NCBI GenBank assembly: GCA_963780135.1
Contig: CAWAAR010000003.1
Span: forward strand, 930,001-994,000
DNA from: Clostridium_AM sp963780135
GTDB lineage: Bacteria; Bacillota; Clostridia; Clostridiales; Clostridiaceae
Length of the DNA stretch: 64,000 nt
Direction of reading: 5' to 3'
Of this stretch, positions 1-9,499 are shown one piece after another. Made by a program: the position numbers and the translations under genes. Positions within the stretch are counted from its first letter, which is position 1. Each line of letters opens with the position of its first letter. Under the pieces are notes generated by a model. That model worked only from the letters and a program-made list of their open reading frames with translations. It made no database searches and was not told the DNA's origin.

Positions 1-436
1 CTTTATTTATAGAATCTTTATGTTTTGAAATTATATTTATGTTTTGGAGTTTAACTTTTTTTTCTGTTTTTTTTATTCCGTTGTATTTATATAAAGAAAT
101 TTCAATGCTTTCACCTATAGTATAGCTAAATTCTTCGGGAAAAGTAGGTAATATGTCTAGTTCTGCTAAAGAATTTTTTAATTTTAATATAGCATGACCT
201 AGAGTTTTGAAAAGTTTTACTGAATTGAATTCCTCTGTGGTTCCTAGGCCTAGGATGAAAATATTTTTATAGGTAGATTTACCTAGAGTATTAATAGATT
301 CAAGCTCTTTATCTTCTCCAGTATTTTGTGAAAATTCCAATATGGATTTAATACTATCGGGATATTCCATTGTAAAATTTTTAAATTTAAAAATCAATAA
401 ATTAGAATAAGTTTCATTGTCTGATACACTTATCAT
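1..436 (-). CDS. pepA: Leucyl aminopeptidase (M17), N-terminal part, runs off the window
   Basis: The minus strand is open from an ATG at 436 to the window edge, giving about 145 residues. The start follows AGGGGG at 450-445 with 8 nt spacing. The visible part looks like the N-terminal macro-like domain of M17 cytosolic aminopeptidases: an IFILGLG strand near residue 60, then a helix with FKTLGHAILKLK, then an EGIEISLYKY-like segment ending in the YK(S/Y) motif. The metal-binding catalytic domain lies outside the window, so activity cannot be judged. The family releases N-terminal amino acids from peptides in the cytoplasm. It is transcribed divergently from the GNAT gene at 578. Confidence 0.72.
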   Translation of the reverse strand, partial: MISVSDNETYSNLLIFKFKNFTMEYPDSIKSILEFSQNTGEDKELESINTLGKSTYKNIFILGLGTTEEFNSVKLFKTLGHAILKLKNSLAELDILPTFPEEFSYTIGESIEISLYKYNGIKKTEKKVKLQNINIISKHKDSINK

Positions 437-577
437 AAAGCATTCCCCCTGTCTAAAAAATATATAATTATGATACCATATTTTAAAGTAAATGTTTACA
501 GGTTTGTTAAAATAAAAGGAATTTAAAATTAAATGTAGAATTTTTATAAAGTATAAAGGCATAGAAGAGGTGGATTT

Positions 578-1083
578 ATGTTAGATATTAAAATAGAATT
601 TAATGATATAAAAGTATCCAATATAAATAAAGAAGATTTATTAGAAATACAAAAGTGGATGAAATGTCAAAAAAATTTTTGCAGGAAGAAACGGATGCCG
701 ATGTATTAAAAGAAAGATTTTTAGAAAGCTATATTAGTGAATGTGAGTTTTTTTTAAAAATAAATAAGTGTTTTAAATTAGTAGGTATTTTAAAAGGAAG
801 ATTAGAATTTAAAAATCCTAATGAAGCTTGGCTGTGGTTTTTTTATATTGATGATAACTATAGAAACACAGAGCTTGGTAATATAACTGTGAAGGAAATT
901 ATGAAATACGTTTTTACTCAATATGGTATTGATATATTTTTCATAAGAATAATGAAAGAAGATAAAGAGATTTTAAATTTTTGGAAAGACTTAGGCTTTA
1001 AAAGCGTGAGAATGGTAAAAAAATTTTATAATATTGATGGTGAATATAAGGATATGGTCATTATGAGAAAAAATGGAATATAG
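578..1083 (+). pseudogene. GNAT-family N-acetyltransferase, split by a single-base frame change
   Basis: An ATG at 578 sits behind GAAGAGGTGG and opens a frame beginning MLDIKIEFNDIKV that ends soon after 690. The rest of the protein continues in the -1 frame to 1083 (LQEETDADVLKERF..., with a WLWFFYIDDNYRN strand and a FWKDLGFKSVR segment typical of GNAT folds). The switch falls in seven A (669-675) followed by five T (676-680). Joining the frames gives a normal-length acetyltransferase of about 168 residues. Possible explanations are a missing base in the homopolymer, a real mutation, or -1 slippage on A AAT TTT, which lies in phase. The acyl acceptor is unknown. Confidence 0.6.
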
Positions 1084-1155
1084 TTTATATCTAGGAATAA
1101 ATTTTCTTGCACTTAAATATTAATAGATAAGAACATTTAATTTAGGGGTGAGAAA

Positions 1156-1884
1156 ATGAAATACACACGATATGATTTAAAAAAGAAAAATGACAATAAA
1201 ACTTTTATTATTCTTGTAGTTTTAATACTTGTTTTAGCATTTTTGTTTGGAACTATAATTTTTAAAATCTTTACAGGAAATTTTACTAGTGGAAAAGGTT
1301 TAAAAAGTGAAACTACCACTGGAAAAAATTCTACAAATGAAAAAACTGAAAACAGTAAAGCAGGAAAAAGCAATAATGATATATTCAAGTTTATAGTTAT
1401 ACAAGGAGGAATATATCAAAATAAAGAAAATGCTGAAACAGAAAAAAATTTATTAAACTCTTATGGAACTCCTTTTGTTATAATTGAGGATAACAAAACA
1501 AGGGTGTTAAGTGGTATATATAATGAAGCAGAAGGAGAAAAAAATATAAAATCTCTTAATGACCAAAAAATTGATAATTCCAAGATGGTGTTTATAGTAA
1601 ATAAAGATGATATGTGTGATGCGGAAATAGCTGAAATAATAAATGCTAATATACAAATATTAAACAAGCTCTCAGAAAAAAATGTTAAGGGAGTACAAAC
1701 AGCAGATCTTAAAAAGTGGTGTAAATCTCTTGAAAACGTGAAAAATCAGAGTAAAAATATAACTACATTAAATGAACTTAAAAATTATGTGAATAAAATG
1801 CCAAAGGAAATTTCTAAGGAAAAAGCAGCAGAGAATTATACTTATTTATATGGAATTTTGAAAAAAGTAGCAAGTAAAAAATAA
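1156..1884 (+). CDS. Membrane-anchored SPOR-domain protein
   Basis: A 242-residue protein with a short basic cytoplasmic tail, one membrane helix at about residues 16-38, a Ser/Thr/Lys-rich linker, and a SPOR-like domain at about 76-150 (FIVIQGGIYQNKENA ... GIYNEAEGEKNI). SPOR domains bind glycan strands lacking stem peptides at division septa or cortex, so a role in envelope remodelling is inferred. The helical C-terminus (about 160-242) is not recognised. The ATG follows GGGGTGAG. It lies just upstream of the cell-shape cluster and ends in its own terminator-like hairpin. Confidence 0.72.
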   Translation: MKYTRYDLKKKNDNKTFIILVVLILVLAFLFGTIIFKIFTGNFTSGKGLKSETTTGKNSTNEKTENSKAGKSNNDIFKFIVIQGGIYQNKENAETEKNLLNSYGTPFVIIEDNKTRVLSGIYNEAEGEKNIKSLNDQKIDNSKMVFIVNKDDMCDAEIAEIINANIQILNKLSEKNVKGVQTADLKKWCKSLENVKNQSKNITTLNELKNYVNKMPKEISKEKAAENYTYLYGILKKVASKK

Positions 1885-1906
1885 TTTTTAATAAAAATAA
1901 TTTAAG

Positions 1907-1955
1907 AAAAGGGTTAAATAAGGGAAATTTTTATTTAATCCTTTATAGTTTTTTT
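1907..1955 (+). terminator. Rho-independent terminator after the SPOR gene
   Basis: GGGTTAAATA at 1911-1920 pairs with TATTTAATCC at 1932-1941 (one G-U pair), followed shortly by a run of T. Confidence 0.6.
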
Positions 1956-2090
1956 GAAGCAAAATCATGAAACTGATTACAGTAAATGGCAGATATTAAA
2001 ATTTTTTTTAAACAATAGTATATGTACTTGTTTATGCTTTTATTAAATGATAAACTATATTAGATATATAATTAAGGTAGGCGATTTATT

Positions 2091-2351
2091 TTGAGAGGGG
2101 CTGAAAAAGGTATAAGTTTTTTATGGTTTATAATATTTCTAGGAGCAGTATGTGGAAGCCTTTTAGGTGATGTACTGGGAAATAGTTTAAGCTTTTTGAG
2201 TTTTTTGAAGAATTCCTATACTATAGGTATGTCTACACCAATTGTATTGAATCTTAAGGTTATGGATATAACTCTAGGATTAAACTTTAATATCAATATT
2301 ATGACTATAATTGGTATAATATTGGCTATAATATTATATAGAAGACAGTAG
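2091..2351 (+). CDS. Small membrane protein, DUF4321-like
   Basis: An 86-residue hydrophobic protein with one membrane segment near residues 8-28, a middle part with SLSFLSFLKNSYTIGMSTPIVLNLKVMDITLGL, and a C-terminal membrane segment ending in YRRQ. The pattern fits the DUF4321 family that sits beside maf in many clostridia; function is unknown. The start is TTG, chosen because AGGTAGG lies upstream and no ATG fits. It ends 11 nt before maf, so it is probably the first gene of the maf-radC-mre transcript. Confidence 0.7.
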   Translation: MRGAEKGISFLWFIIFLGAVCGSLLGDVLGNSLSFLSFLKNSYTIGMSTPIVLNLKVMDITLGLNFNINIMTIIGIILAIILYRRQ

Positions 2352-2362
2352 GAAGTGATACC

Positions 2363-2938
2363 ATGGAAATTATTTTAGCATCAGCTTCCATTAGAAGACA
2401 GGAACTGATAAAAAGATTAACAAATAATTTTAAAATAATAGTAAGCGATTTTGATGAAAGTACTATTAAATTTAAAAATGATTGTGGCTCTTATGTAATG
2501 GATATAGCTCAGGGAAAGGCCATGTGGGTTAAGAACAAAGTGAAAAGTGAATCTTTAATTATAGGTTGTGATACCATTGTGTCTTTCAATGGAAAAGTGC
2601 TTGGAAAACCTAAAAATGATGAGGATGCTTTTTATACCCTAAAAATGTTAAGTGGCAATACTCATGAAGTATATTCTGGATTAGCTATATTGGACAGTGT
2701 TTCAGGAAACATAAAAAAAGATTTTGTCTGTACAAAAGTGGATTTTTCAAAGTTGTCAGATGAAGAAATAAGAAAGTACATAGAAACAGGGGAGCATAAG
2801 GATAAAGCAGGCTCTTATGGCATTCAAGGATATGGAGGGATTTTTGTTGAAGAAATCCACGGTTGCTATTATAATGTTGTAGGACTTCCTTTAAATAAAT
2901 TGTCAAAAATGTTAAGAGGGATGGGGGTAAATCTATAG
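2363..2938 (+). CDS. maf: Maf-like nucleoside triphosphate pyrophosphatase
   Basis: A 191-residue protein with the Maf signature at the N-terminus (ILASASIRRQELI) and the second motif GCDTIVSFNGKVLGKPKN near residue 68. The family hydrolyses non-canonical or UTP/dTTP-type nucleotides to the monophosphate plus pyrophosphate and was first named for septum inhibition in Bacillus. A KAGSYGIQGYGG segment near 150 is the conserved C-terminal motif. It lies 14 nt before radC, the same order as in Bacillus (maf-radC-mreBCD-minCD). Confidence 0.93.
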   Translation: MEIILASASIRRQELIKRLTNNFKIIVSDFDESTIKFKNDCGSYVMDIAQGKAMWVKNKVKSESLIIGCDTIVSFNGKVLGKPKNDEDAFYTLKMLSGNTHEVYSGLAILDSVSGNIKKDFVCTKVDFSKLSDEEIRKYIETGEHKDKAGSYGIQGYGGIFVEEIHGCYYNVVGLPLNKLSKMLRGMGVNL

Positions 2939-2952
2939 AAGGAGTATAATTT

Positions 2953-3639
2953 ATGCAACAAACATTGAGAATTATGGATTTACCTGAAAATGAAAGACCT
3001 AGAGAGAGATTGTTAAGGTATGGAACACAAAGTATGTCAAATGCTGAACTTTTGTCTATAATATTAAGATGCGGAAATAAAAGAGAAAATGTATTAAATT
3101 TAAGCAGTAGAATTATAAAAGAGACTGGTGGCTTAAATGGTCTTTTAAAGTCTACGGTGGAAGACCTTATGAATCTTAATGGTATTGGAGAAGCAAAGGC
3201 AGCACAACTTATGGCAGTATTGGAGCTTTCTAAAAGATTTAAATCTTATAAAGATGGTGAAAATTACAAAATATCTAAACCTAAAGATGCAGCAGAACTC
3301 GTTATGGAGGAAATGAAAAATTTTAAACAGGAGCATTTAAAGGTTATTATGTTAAATACAAAAAATGTTGTAACGTTTATTAAGGATGTTTCCGTTGGAA
3401 GTTTGAATTCATCTATAGTTCATCCAAGGGAAGTGTTTTGTGATGCTATAAGAAAAAATAGTGCTTTTATAATTGTGTGTCATAATCATCCTTCAGGGGA
3501 CCCACAACCTAGTAATGAGGATATAAATGTAACAAATAGATTAAAGGAATGTGGTAAACTTTTAGGCATAGAACTACTAGATCACTTAATTATAGGTAAA
3601 GGAAAGTATATTAGCTTAAAAGAAAAAGGAATAGTGTAA
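2953..3639 (+). CDS. radC: RadC family JAB-domain protein
   Basis: A 228-residue protein with an N-terminal UPF0758 helical part, a helix-hairpin-helix near residues 68-85 (LNGIGEAKAAQLMA), and a C-terminal JAB/MPN metal site with HNHPSGDPQPSNED near 175-190, the H-x-H-x10-D set of metalloproteases. Despite the old name, a repair role is not established; a DNA-linked metal hydrolase role is the usual inference. The ATG at 2953 follows AGAAGGAG. Confidence 0.92.
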   Translation: MQQTLRIMDLPENERPRERLLRYGTQSMSNAELLSIILRCGNKRENVLNLSSRIIKETGGLNGLLKSTVEDLMNLNGIGEAKAAQLMAVLELSKRFKSYKDGENYKISKPKDAAELVMEEMKNFKQEHLKVIMLNTKNVVTFIKDVSVGSLNSSIVHPREVFCDAIRKNSAFIIVCHNHPSGDPQPSNEDINVTNRLKECGKLLGIELLDHLIIGKGKYISLKEKGIV

Positions 3640-3660
3640 AGTTTGAAAGGAGAAATTAAT

Positions 3661-4671
3661 ATGGGTTTTTTTGGAATGTCTAGAGATATGGGTATTGACT
3701 TAGGAACAGCTAATACTTTGATATATGTAAAAGGAAAAGGTGTAGTACTTAGTGAACCTTCAGTTGTAGCAATAAATAGTGATGTAAAAAAGGTTCTTGC
3801 TGTTGGTGAAGAAGCAAAGCAGATGATAGGAAGAACTCCGGGAAATATAGTAGCAATAAGACCATTAAAAGATGGGGTAATAGCTGATTTTGATGTTACT
3901 CAAACTATGCTTAGAAAGTTTATAGAAAAAGTAAGTCCAAAGTCTGCATTTACAAGTCCTAGAATAGTTATATGTTTTCCGTCTGGAGTTACTGAAGTTG
4001 AAAAAAGAGCAATAGACGAAGCTACAAAACAAGCAGGTGCTAGAGAAGTTCTACTTATGGAAGAACCTATGGCTGCTGCTATAGGAGCAGGTCTTCCTGT
4101 AAATGAACCAACAGGAAGTATGATAGTGGATATTGGAGGCGGTACTACTGAAGTTGCAGTAATATCACTTGGAGGTATTGTTACAAGTAAGTCTTTAAGA
4201 GTAGCTGGTGATGAATTAGACCATGCTATTATAAGTTATATTAAGAAAGAATATAGCCTTATGATAGGAGAAAGAACAGCTGAAAATGTTAAAATAAATT
4301 TAGGCTCAGCTTTTGATATTGGAGAAGAAGAAACTATGGAAATAAGAGGAAGAGATTTAATATCAGGACTTCCTAAAGTTGTAGATATTACTGAAAGTGA
4401 AGTAAGAGATGCTTTAAAAGAGCCAGTAGCTCAAATAATAGATTCTATTAAAACTACTTTAGAAAAAACACCACCAGAACTTGCTTCTGATATTATGGAC
4501 AAAGGAATTATGCTTGCAGGTGGTGGAGCAATGCTTAAAGGATTAGACCAACTTATAAATAAAGAAACTCATATGCCTGTCCACATAGCAGAATCTCCTC
4601 TTGATTGCGTTGCACTTGGTGCAGGAAAAGCACTAGATACTATTGATAAAATAATAGCTAGTAGAAAATAG
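3661..4671 (+). CDS. mreB: Rod-shape determining actin homologue MreB
   Basis: A 336-residue actin-fold ATPase. The phosphate-1 loop MGIDLGTANTL is at the N-terminus, phosphate-2 is IVDIGGGTTEVAV near 160, and the adenosine motif LAGGGAMLKG is near 285. MreB filaments under the membrane guide lateral wall synthesis by RodA and PBP2, both encoded nearby. The start at 3661 is preferred over an upstream TTG at 3643 because AAAGGAG lies between them at the right distance. Length is as usual for the family. Confidence 0.97.
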   Translation: MGFFGMSRDMGIDLGTANTLIYVKGKGVVLSEPSVVAINSDVKKVLAVGEEAKQMIGRTPGNIVAIRPLKDGVIADFDVTQTMLRKFIEKVSPKSAFTSPRIVICFPSGVTEVEKRAIDEATKQAGAREVLLMEEPMAAAIGAGLPVNEPTGSMIVDIGGGTTEVAVISLGGIVTSKSLRVAGDELDHAIISYIKKEYSLMIGERTAENVKINLGSAFDIGEEETMEIRGRDLISGLPKVVDITESEVRDALKEPVAQIIDSIKTTLEKTPPELASDIMDKGIMLAGGGAMLKGLDQLINKETHMPVHIAESPLDCVALGAGKALDTIDKIIASRK

Positions 4672-4682
4672 CATATAAGATT

Positions 4683-5537
4683 ATGAAAATTTTTAGAAAT
4701 AAACTGGCGGTAACTATTGTAGTGCTGTCAGTTACATTTTTAGTTTTAATTTCACAAAGTATCAAGAGAGATAAGATGTTTTTTTTGGGAAATGGCATAG
4801 GCTTTACTTTTAATTCAGTACAAGGTGGTATATATAGTTTTAATAGTAAAATTAAAGATACAATAAGGTTTGTTTTTAATTTTTCAAATGTAAAAAAAGA
4901 AAATGAAGATTTGAAAAAGAAAAACAGTGAATTAGAAAGTAAACTTATTGATTATAATTCAATTAAAAGTCAGAATGCGGAATTTAAAAATATGCTTAAT
5001 TTTAAAGAACAAAATTCGGATTATAATTATATAGGTTGTGACATAATAGGAAAAAGTGGAAATGGAATGTTAGATCAGTTTTATATAAATAAAGGCAGCA
5101 AAGATGGTATAGAGAAACAACGTATAGCCATAACAGCTGAAGGATTGGTAGGTCAAGTAACTTCTGTAGGCAGTAACTGGTCTATAATTCAGACATTAGG
5201 TAATGAAAACATTGCAGTAAGTGGAATTTTAGAAAGTACCAATGAAAATGGTATAGTAAGAGGGTATAAAGATAATGATAATAAATTGCTTGCAAAATTA
5301 TATTACCTTTCTCAAGATTCTAAGATAAAAGTTGGAGATGCAATCATAACATCTGGTGCTACAGCTGACGATATAGGAAATTATCCTAAAGGAATTAGGA
5401 TAGGTTCTGTAACAGACATAGAAGATGACAAAGGTAAGGTAATGAAAAATGCTGTAATCAAACCTTATGTTGATTTTAATAAACTTGAGAAGGTGCTTAT
5501 AGTTGTACCTAAAAACAAAATAGATGTGAAACAATAA
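4683..5537 (+). CDS. mreC: Rod-shape determining protein MreC
   Basis: A 284-residue protein with a short cytoplasmic start, one membrane helix at about 8-26, a coiled coil at about 73-105 (VKKENEDLKKKNSELESK), then the extracytoplasmic double beta-barrel domain (INKGSKDGIEKQRIAITAEGLVGQV). MreC links the outer elongasome parts to MreB/MreD. It begins 11 nt after mreB. Confidence 0.93.
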   Translation: MKIFRNKLAVTIVVLSVTFLVLISQSIKRDKMFFLGNGIGFTFNSVQGGIYSFNSKIKDTIRFVFNFSNVKKENEDLKKKNSELESKLIDYNSIKSQNAEFKNMLNFKEQNSDYNYIGCDIIGKSGNGMLDQFYINKGSKDGIEKQRIAITAEGLVGQVTSVGSNWSIIQTLGNENIAVSGILESTNENGIVRGYKDNDNKLLAKLYYLSQDSKIKVGDAIITSGATADDIGNYPKGIRIGSVTDIEDDKGKVMKNAVIKPYVDFNKLEKVLIVVPKNKIDVKQ

Positions 5538-5548
5538 GGTGATATAAA

Positions 5549-6040
5549 ATGAAAAAAATATTAGTTCTATTTCTTTTATCAATTTTGTTTTTCGTATTAG
5601 ATAATGTAATTATGCCTTTTTTGGCTATTAAAACCATATATCCCAGCTTACTTTTAGTTTTTTGTATATGTTATTCTATTGTAAATGGGAAATGGGAAGG
5701 TTTATGGCTTGGAGTTTTTTCTGGTGTGCTTCAAGATGCATATTTTATAAATGGATTTGGTATAAATGCATTAGTTAATATGATTATATGTGTAATAGCA
5801 GGATTTATAGGGGAAAATATATTTAAGGAAAAAAGTATGATTCCTATAGGATCTTGTTTTGTGCTAACTTTTCTAAAGGGGTTAATTCTGTTTTCAATAT
5901 TGTATTTAAATAAAATATATACTAATATAAGTGATATATTTTTTATAAGTATTTATACTATGGTTGTAAGTATTATAATGTATAAGAAAGTTTACAAACT
6001 CTGTGCCAAGGAATATATGCAGAGAAGATGGAAATTTTAG
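5549..6040 (+). CDS. mreD: Rod-shape determining membrane protein MreD
   Basis: A 163-residue, strongly hydrophobic protein with about five membrane segments and the family-like GVFSGVLQDAYFINGFGINAL motif near residues 55-75. MreD is the integral-membrane partner of MreC in the elongasome. The ATG follows AAGGTG and the gene sits between mreC and the PBP2 gene. Confidence 0.9.
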   Translation: MKKILVLFLLSILFFVLDNVIMPFLAIKTIYPSLLLVFCICYSIVNGKWEGLWLGVFSGVLQDAYFINGFGINALVNMIICVIAGFIGENIFKEKSMIPIGSCFVLTFLKGLILFSILYLNKIYTNISDIFFISIYTMVVSIIMYKKVYKLCAKEYMQRRWKF

Positions 6041-6055
6041 AGGAATGGTGATTTA

Positions 6056-8722
6056 ATGGAAGGTAAGAAAGAAAGAAAATTTACTAGATACACTGCATTA
6101 ATAGTAATTATGATAATGATATTTACTGCTATTGCCTCAAAATTATTTATTCTCCAAATTCTTAATGGTGAGATGTATAAGGAAAAAGCAAATGTTAAGT
6201 CTATAAGGGAAATACCTGAAGCTGCGCCAAGAGGAAAAATATTAGACAAAAATGGTGCAGTATTAGCTTCAAATGCTACAACTTATATTTTAATCTATAA
6301 TCAAGCAGATGAAAGTGATAAATATTTTTTTGACACTATGAGCAAGGTATTTGATGTTCTTGACAAAAATGGAGAAACTCAAAAGGATGATTTTGAACTT
6401 AAGGTAAATCCTTTTAGTTTTCAATTTAGGGGCGATGATGATAAAACTAAAAGAATGCTTGAAATAAAGTTTAAAACAGATAGAGGACTTAATGAGGATA
6501 TAAAAAATAAGTTATATAAAGGTAAAAAAGACAAACTTACTGCCGCAGAGCAGGCAAAAATTGATGAAGAACTTCTTAAAATAACGCCTGAAGAAACTTT
6601 TAAAAAACTTGTTAAGCAATACAAAATTGATGATAAAAAGTATTCTTTGGATCAGCAGAGAAGATTTATGATAATAAAAGATACGTTAAAAATGAATAGT
6701 TTCTCAGGTTATAAGCCAGCCGTAGTTGCAAATAATATAAAGAAGGATACTGCCTTTAAATTTTATCAATTGTTAAATGAGTTTCCTGGTATAGCTGTAA
6801 CTACGCAACCTATGAGAACTTATGAAAACGGAGAATTGGCATCTTCTATTTTGGGGTATATATCTAAAATAGGTTCAAGTGATGATAAGTATACGGAAAA
6901 AGGATATGATACTAGTACAGATTATATAGGTCAAGGCGGAATTGAAAGTGCCTTTGAAGATAGGCTTAAGGGATCTAAAGGTGGAGAAATTGTAAAGCTT
7001 AATAAACAAGGAAGAATAATTGAAAAACTGGGTAAAAGAGATCCTTATCCAGGACAAACTATACAGCTTACAATAGATAAGGATGTACAAAAAGCCACTG
7101 AAGATGCGTTAGATCAAAAAATGAAGGAACTTAGGGAAAATCCTTCTTCACAGGTTGGTTCTTATACAGCTAATGCTAATAGAGGAGCAGCTGTGGCTAT
7201 AGACGTAAATACTGGTGCTGTAATAGCACTAGCCAGCAGGCCAGGTTTTAATCCCAATGCTTTTGCAGCACCAGGTGGTTTATCCTCTGATTTATACAAT
7301 CAATACTATACGGATGTAGCTGAAGCGGGAAAACAATACATTGAGAAAATGGGTATTTCAGGAGAAAGTGAAGAAGATACATTGAATAAATTGTTTCCTG
7401 TGGATAAAAATGTAAAAGGTAAAACAGTAAGACAGGATATTAAAGATATATTACCAAAGCCATTATTTAATTATGCTACTCAATCAAGGTCTATGCCAGG
7501 ATCTACTTTCAAGCCAATGACAGCAATTGCAGCTCTTGAAAGTGGTGTAATAACTCCAGATTTTGGTGTTGATGATGAAATGTACTTTGATAAAGGTGGC
7601 GGAAAGGCTGGAAGAGTATATTTTACAAATGATGGTCCGAATGGTTGGGTAGATTTAGCGAAAGCTATAGAGAAATCAAGTAACCCGTATTTTATGACTA
7701 TAGGTAAAATGATGAGAAGTGCATATGGTGATGATATTCTTGCTAAGTATGCATGGAAATTTGGTTTGGGAGCGGATCCTACTTCAAATTCTAAAAAATC
7801 TACAGGAATAGAAATACCAGAAGCATTTGGGCAAGTGTATAACAGCTGGTCTTTAAAAAACAGTTATTCTCAAACATACTTGTGGAAGGCTATGGAATTT
7901 CTAAAAGCTGGAGAGAATGATAGAGGAAATAAGTGTACGTCTATAGATTTATATGACAGAGATGGCGATTCAAATAAGGTTAAAACAGTAAAAAGTGATA
8001 TAAAACAGCAAATACAAAGCTCCATAAAAGAAGGAGATAAAGCTTTTAATAAGGATAATTATAAAAAATTAATTAGTAACTTAATAGAAGCAGATCCTGT
8101 GTATAAAGGCAAAAATATAAGTGAAAAAGAAATAAGCAGCATGATAAGTATTATTTATTCAACAGCAGTTTCTGATGCTAATAGTCAGATTAGAGCAGGA
8201 TTTAGTATGTATGATGCTTCTATTGGTCAAGGTATAGATGCATTTACTCCAGTTCAAATAGCAAACTACATTGCAACTATTGCTAATGGCGGAACAAGAT
8301 ACAATGTTCATCTTGTTGATAAGTTTTTAGATGCCAATGGAAAGTTAATTGAACAGATTAAGCCTGAAGTTGTAGAAAAAACAGGAGTTAAAGCTGAAAC
8401 TTTGGAAGCAGTTAAAGCTGGAATGACTGCAGTTAATGAAAAAGGTACTGCGGCAGAAGCATTTAGAGGATTCACTATGCAAACAGCAGGAAAAACAGGT
8501 ACAGCAACTATATCTAATGACCAGGGGGATTTTGGAAGAACAGATACAGCAGTTTATGTTGGATTTGCACCTTCAGATAAACCTCAAATAGCTGTATGTG
8601 TTATGCTGTATGATGGCGGCCATGGTAGTGGAGCAGCTTATGTAGCAAGAGATATGTATGAAGCATATTTTAAGAAAAATACTAATAGTAGTTCAACAAG
8701 TGCAACTAGTGAAAGTAATTAA
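6056..8722 (+). CDS. mrdA: Penicillin-binding protein 2 (elongation transpeptidase)
   Basis: An 888-residue class B PBP with one N-terminal membrane helix at about 14-34, a PBP dimerisation region, and a C-terminal transpeptidase domain. Catalytic motifs are all visible: S483-T-F-K486, S541-S-N543 and K813-T-G. The protein is longer than most PBP2 enzymes (about 600-700 residues); the extra sequence includes a charged, Lys/Asp-rich part around 100-200 and an insert around 620-700 inside the transpeptidase domain. It acts with RodA to crosslink lateral wall peptidoglycan. It is the last gene of the mre run and is followed by a strong terminator. Confidence 0.93.
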   Translation: MEGKKERKFTRYTALIVIMIMIFTAIASKLFILQILNGEMYKEKANVKSIREIPEAAPRGKILDKNGAVLASNATTYILIYNQADESDKYFFDTMSKVFDVLDKNGETQKDDFELKVNPFSFQFRGDDDKTKRMLEIKFKTDRGLNEDIKNKLYKGKKDKLTAAEQAKIDEELLKITPEETFKKLVKQYKIDDKKYSLDQQRRFMIIKDTLKMNSFSGYKPAVVANNIKKDTAFKFYQLLNEFPGIAVTTQPMRTYENGELASSILGYISKIGSSDDKYTEKGYDTSTDYIGQGGIESAFEDRLKGSKGGEIVKLNKQGRIIEKLGKRDPYPGQTIQLTIDKDVQKATEDALDQKMKELRENPSSQVGSYTANANRGAAVAIDVNTGAVIALASRPGFNPNAFAAPGGLSSDLYNQYYTDVAEAGKQYIEKMGISGESEEDTLNKLFPVDKNVKGKTVRQDIKDILPKPLFNYATQSRSMPGSTFKPMTAIAALESGVITPDFGVDDEMYFDKGGGKAGRVYFTNDGPNGWVDLAKAIEKSSNPYFMTIGKMMRSAYGDDILAKYAWKFGLGADPTSNSKKSTGIEIPEAFGQVYNSWSLKNSYSQTYLWKAMEFLKAGENDRGNKCTSIDLYDRDGDSNKVKTVKSDIKQQIQSSIKEGDKAFNKDNYKKLISNLIEADPVYKGKNISEKEISSMISIIYSTAVSDANSQIRAGFSMYDASIGQGIDAFTPVQIANYIATIANGGTRYNVHLVDKFLDANGKLIEQIKPEVVEKTGVKAETLEAVKAGMTAVNEKGTAAEAFRGFTMQTAGKTGTATISNDQGDFGRTDTAVYVGFAPSDKPQIAVCVMLYDGGHGSGAAYVARDMYEAYFKKNTNSSSTSATSESN

Positions 8723-8742
8723 AATAATTATTATGTAATTAG

Positions 8743-8788
8743 AAAGATATATATAAGCAAAAAATGCTTGTATATATCTTTTTTTTAA
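8743..8788 (+). terminator. Terminator after the mre/PBP2 run
   Basis: AGATATATATAAGCA pairs with TGCTTGTATATATCT around a short A loop and is followed by eight T. Confidence 0.85.
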
Positions 8789-8866
8789 AATAAAATTGAC
8801 TTAGAAGGATTTAAAATTCTAATGTTGAAATATTACATTAAGGTGACTTGGTGTTGGAGGTCTAAC

Positions 8867-9499
8867 ATGGTAGATAATAATTTGATAATTAAAGGAAATA
8901 GAGATGGTATAAATGCGATTATTAATATGAACAAGTTTAAAGATTTTGATGATATGCTGGAAAGTTTAACGGAAAAGTTGTCAAAAGGTAAAATTTTTTA
9001 TAAAGGATGCACTCTTAAAATAACTGCTGAACTTAAGTATATAACTGAAAAAGATTTTAGAAAATTAAAGGATGTTCTATTTGAGCAATTTTTAATAAAA
9101 GATTGCATTATGGAGGAGAAAGAAGAAAAAGGCAATAAAAGTTTTACAGGGATTTATGAAGGGCGTACAAAGTTTTTGAGGAGAACTATAAGGAGTGGTC
9201 AAATAATAAATTACCAAGGAAATATAGTCATAATTGGAGATGTAAATGCTGGTGCTGAAATATATGCAGGTGGAAATATAATAGTTTTAGGAGCACTAAA
9301 GGGATATGTGCATGCAGGGTTTGGAGGAAATGAAAAAGCCATTGTATCAGCATTTTATCTTCAACCGGAAATACTTCAAATTGCAGATGTAATGACCAGA
9401 TCTCCGGAAGACAGTAGTAAACCTCAATACCCAGAAGTTGCAAGGGTAAAGGATAAAACAATAATTGTAGAACCATATTTGCCTAATAAATTTATTTAA
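8867..9499 (+). CDS. minC: Septum site-determining protein MinC
   Basis: A 210-residue protein with an N-terminal domain and the C-terminal right-handed beta-helix (GNIVIIGDVNAGAEIYAGG, then GALKGYVHAG) that binds FtsZ and MinD. It blocks Z-ring assembly away from mid-cell. The start at 8867 is preferred to an in-frame ATG at 8822, because GGAGG lies six bases upstream of it. Its last 25 bases are repeated just before minD. Confidence 0.92.
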   Translation: MVDNNLIIKGNRDGINAIINMNKFKDFDDMLESLTEKLSKGKIFYKGCTLKITAELKYITEKDFRKLKDVLFEQFLIKDCIMEEKEEKGNKSFTGIYEGRTKFLRRTIRSGQIINYQGNIVIIGDVNAGAEIYAGGNIIVLGALKGYVHAGFGGNEKAIVSAFYLQPEILQIADVMTRSPEDSSKPQYPEVARVKDKTIIVEPYLPNKFI

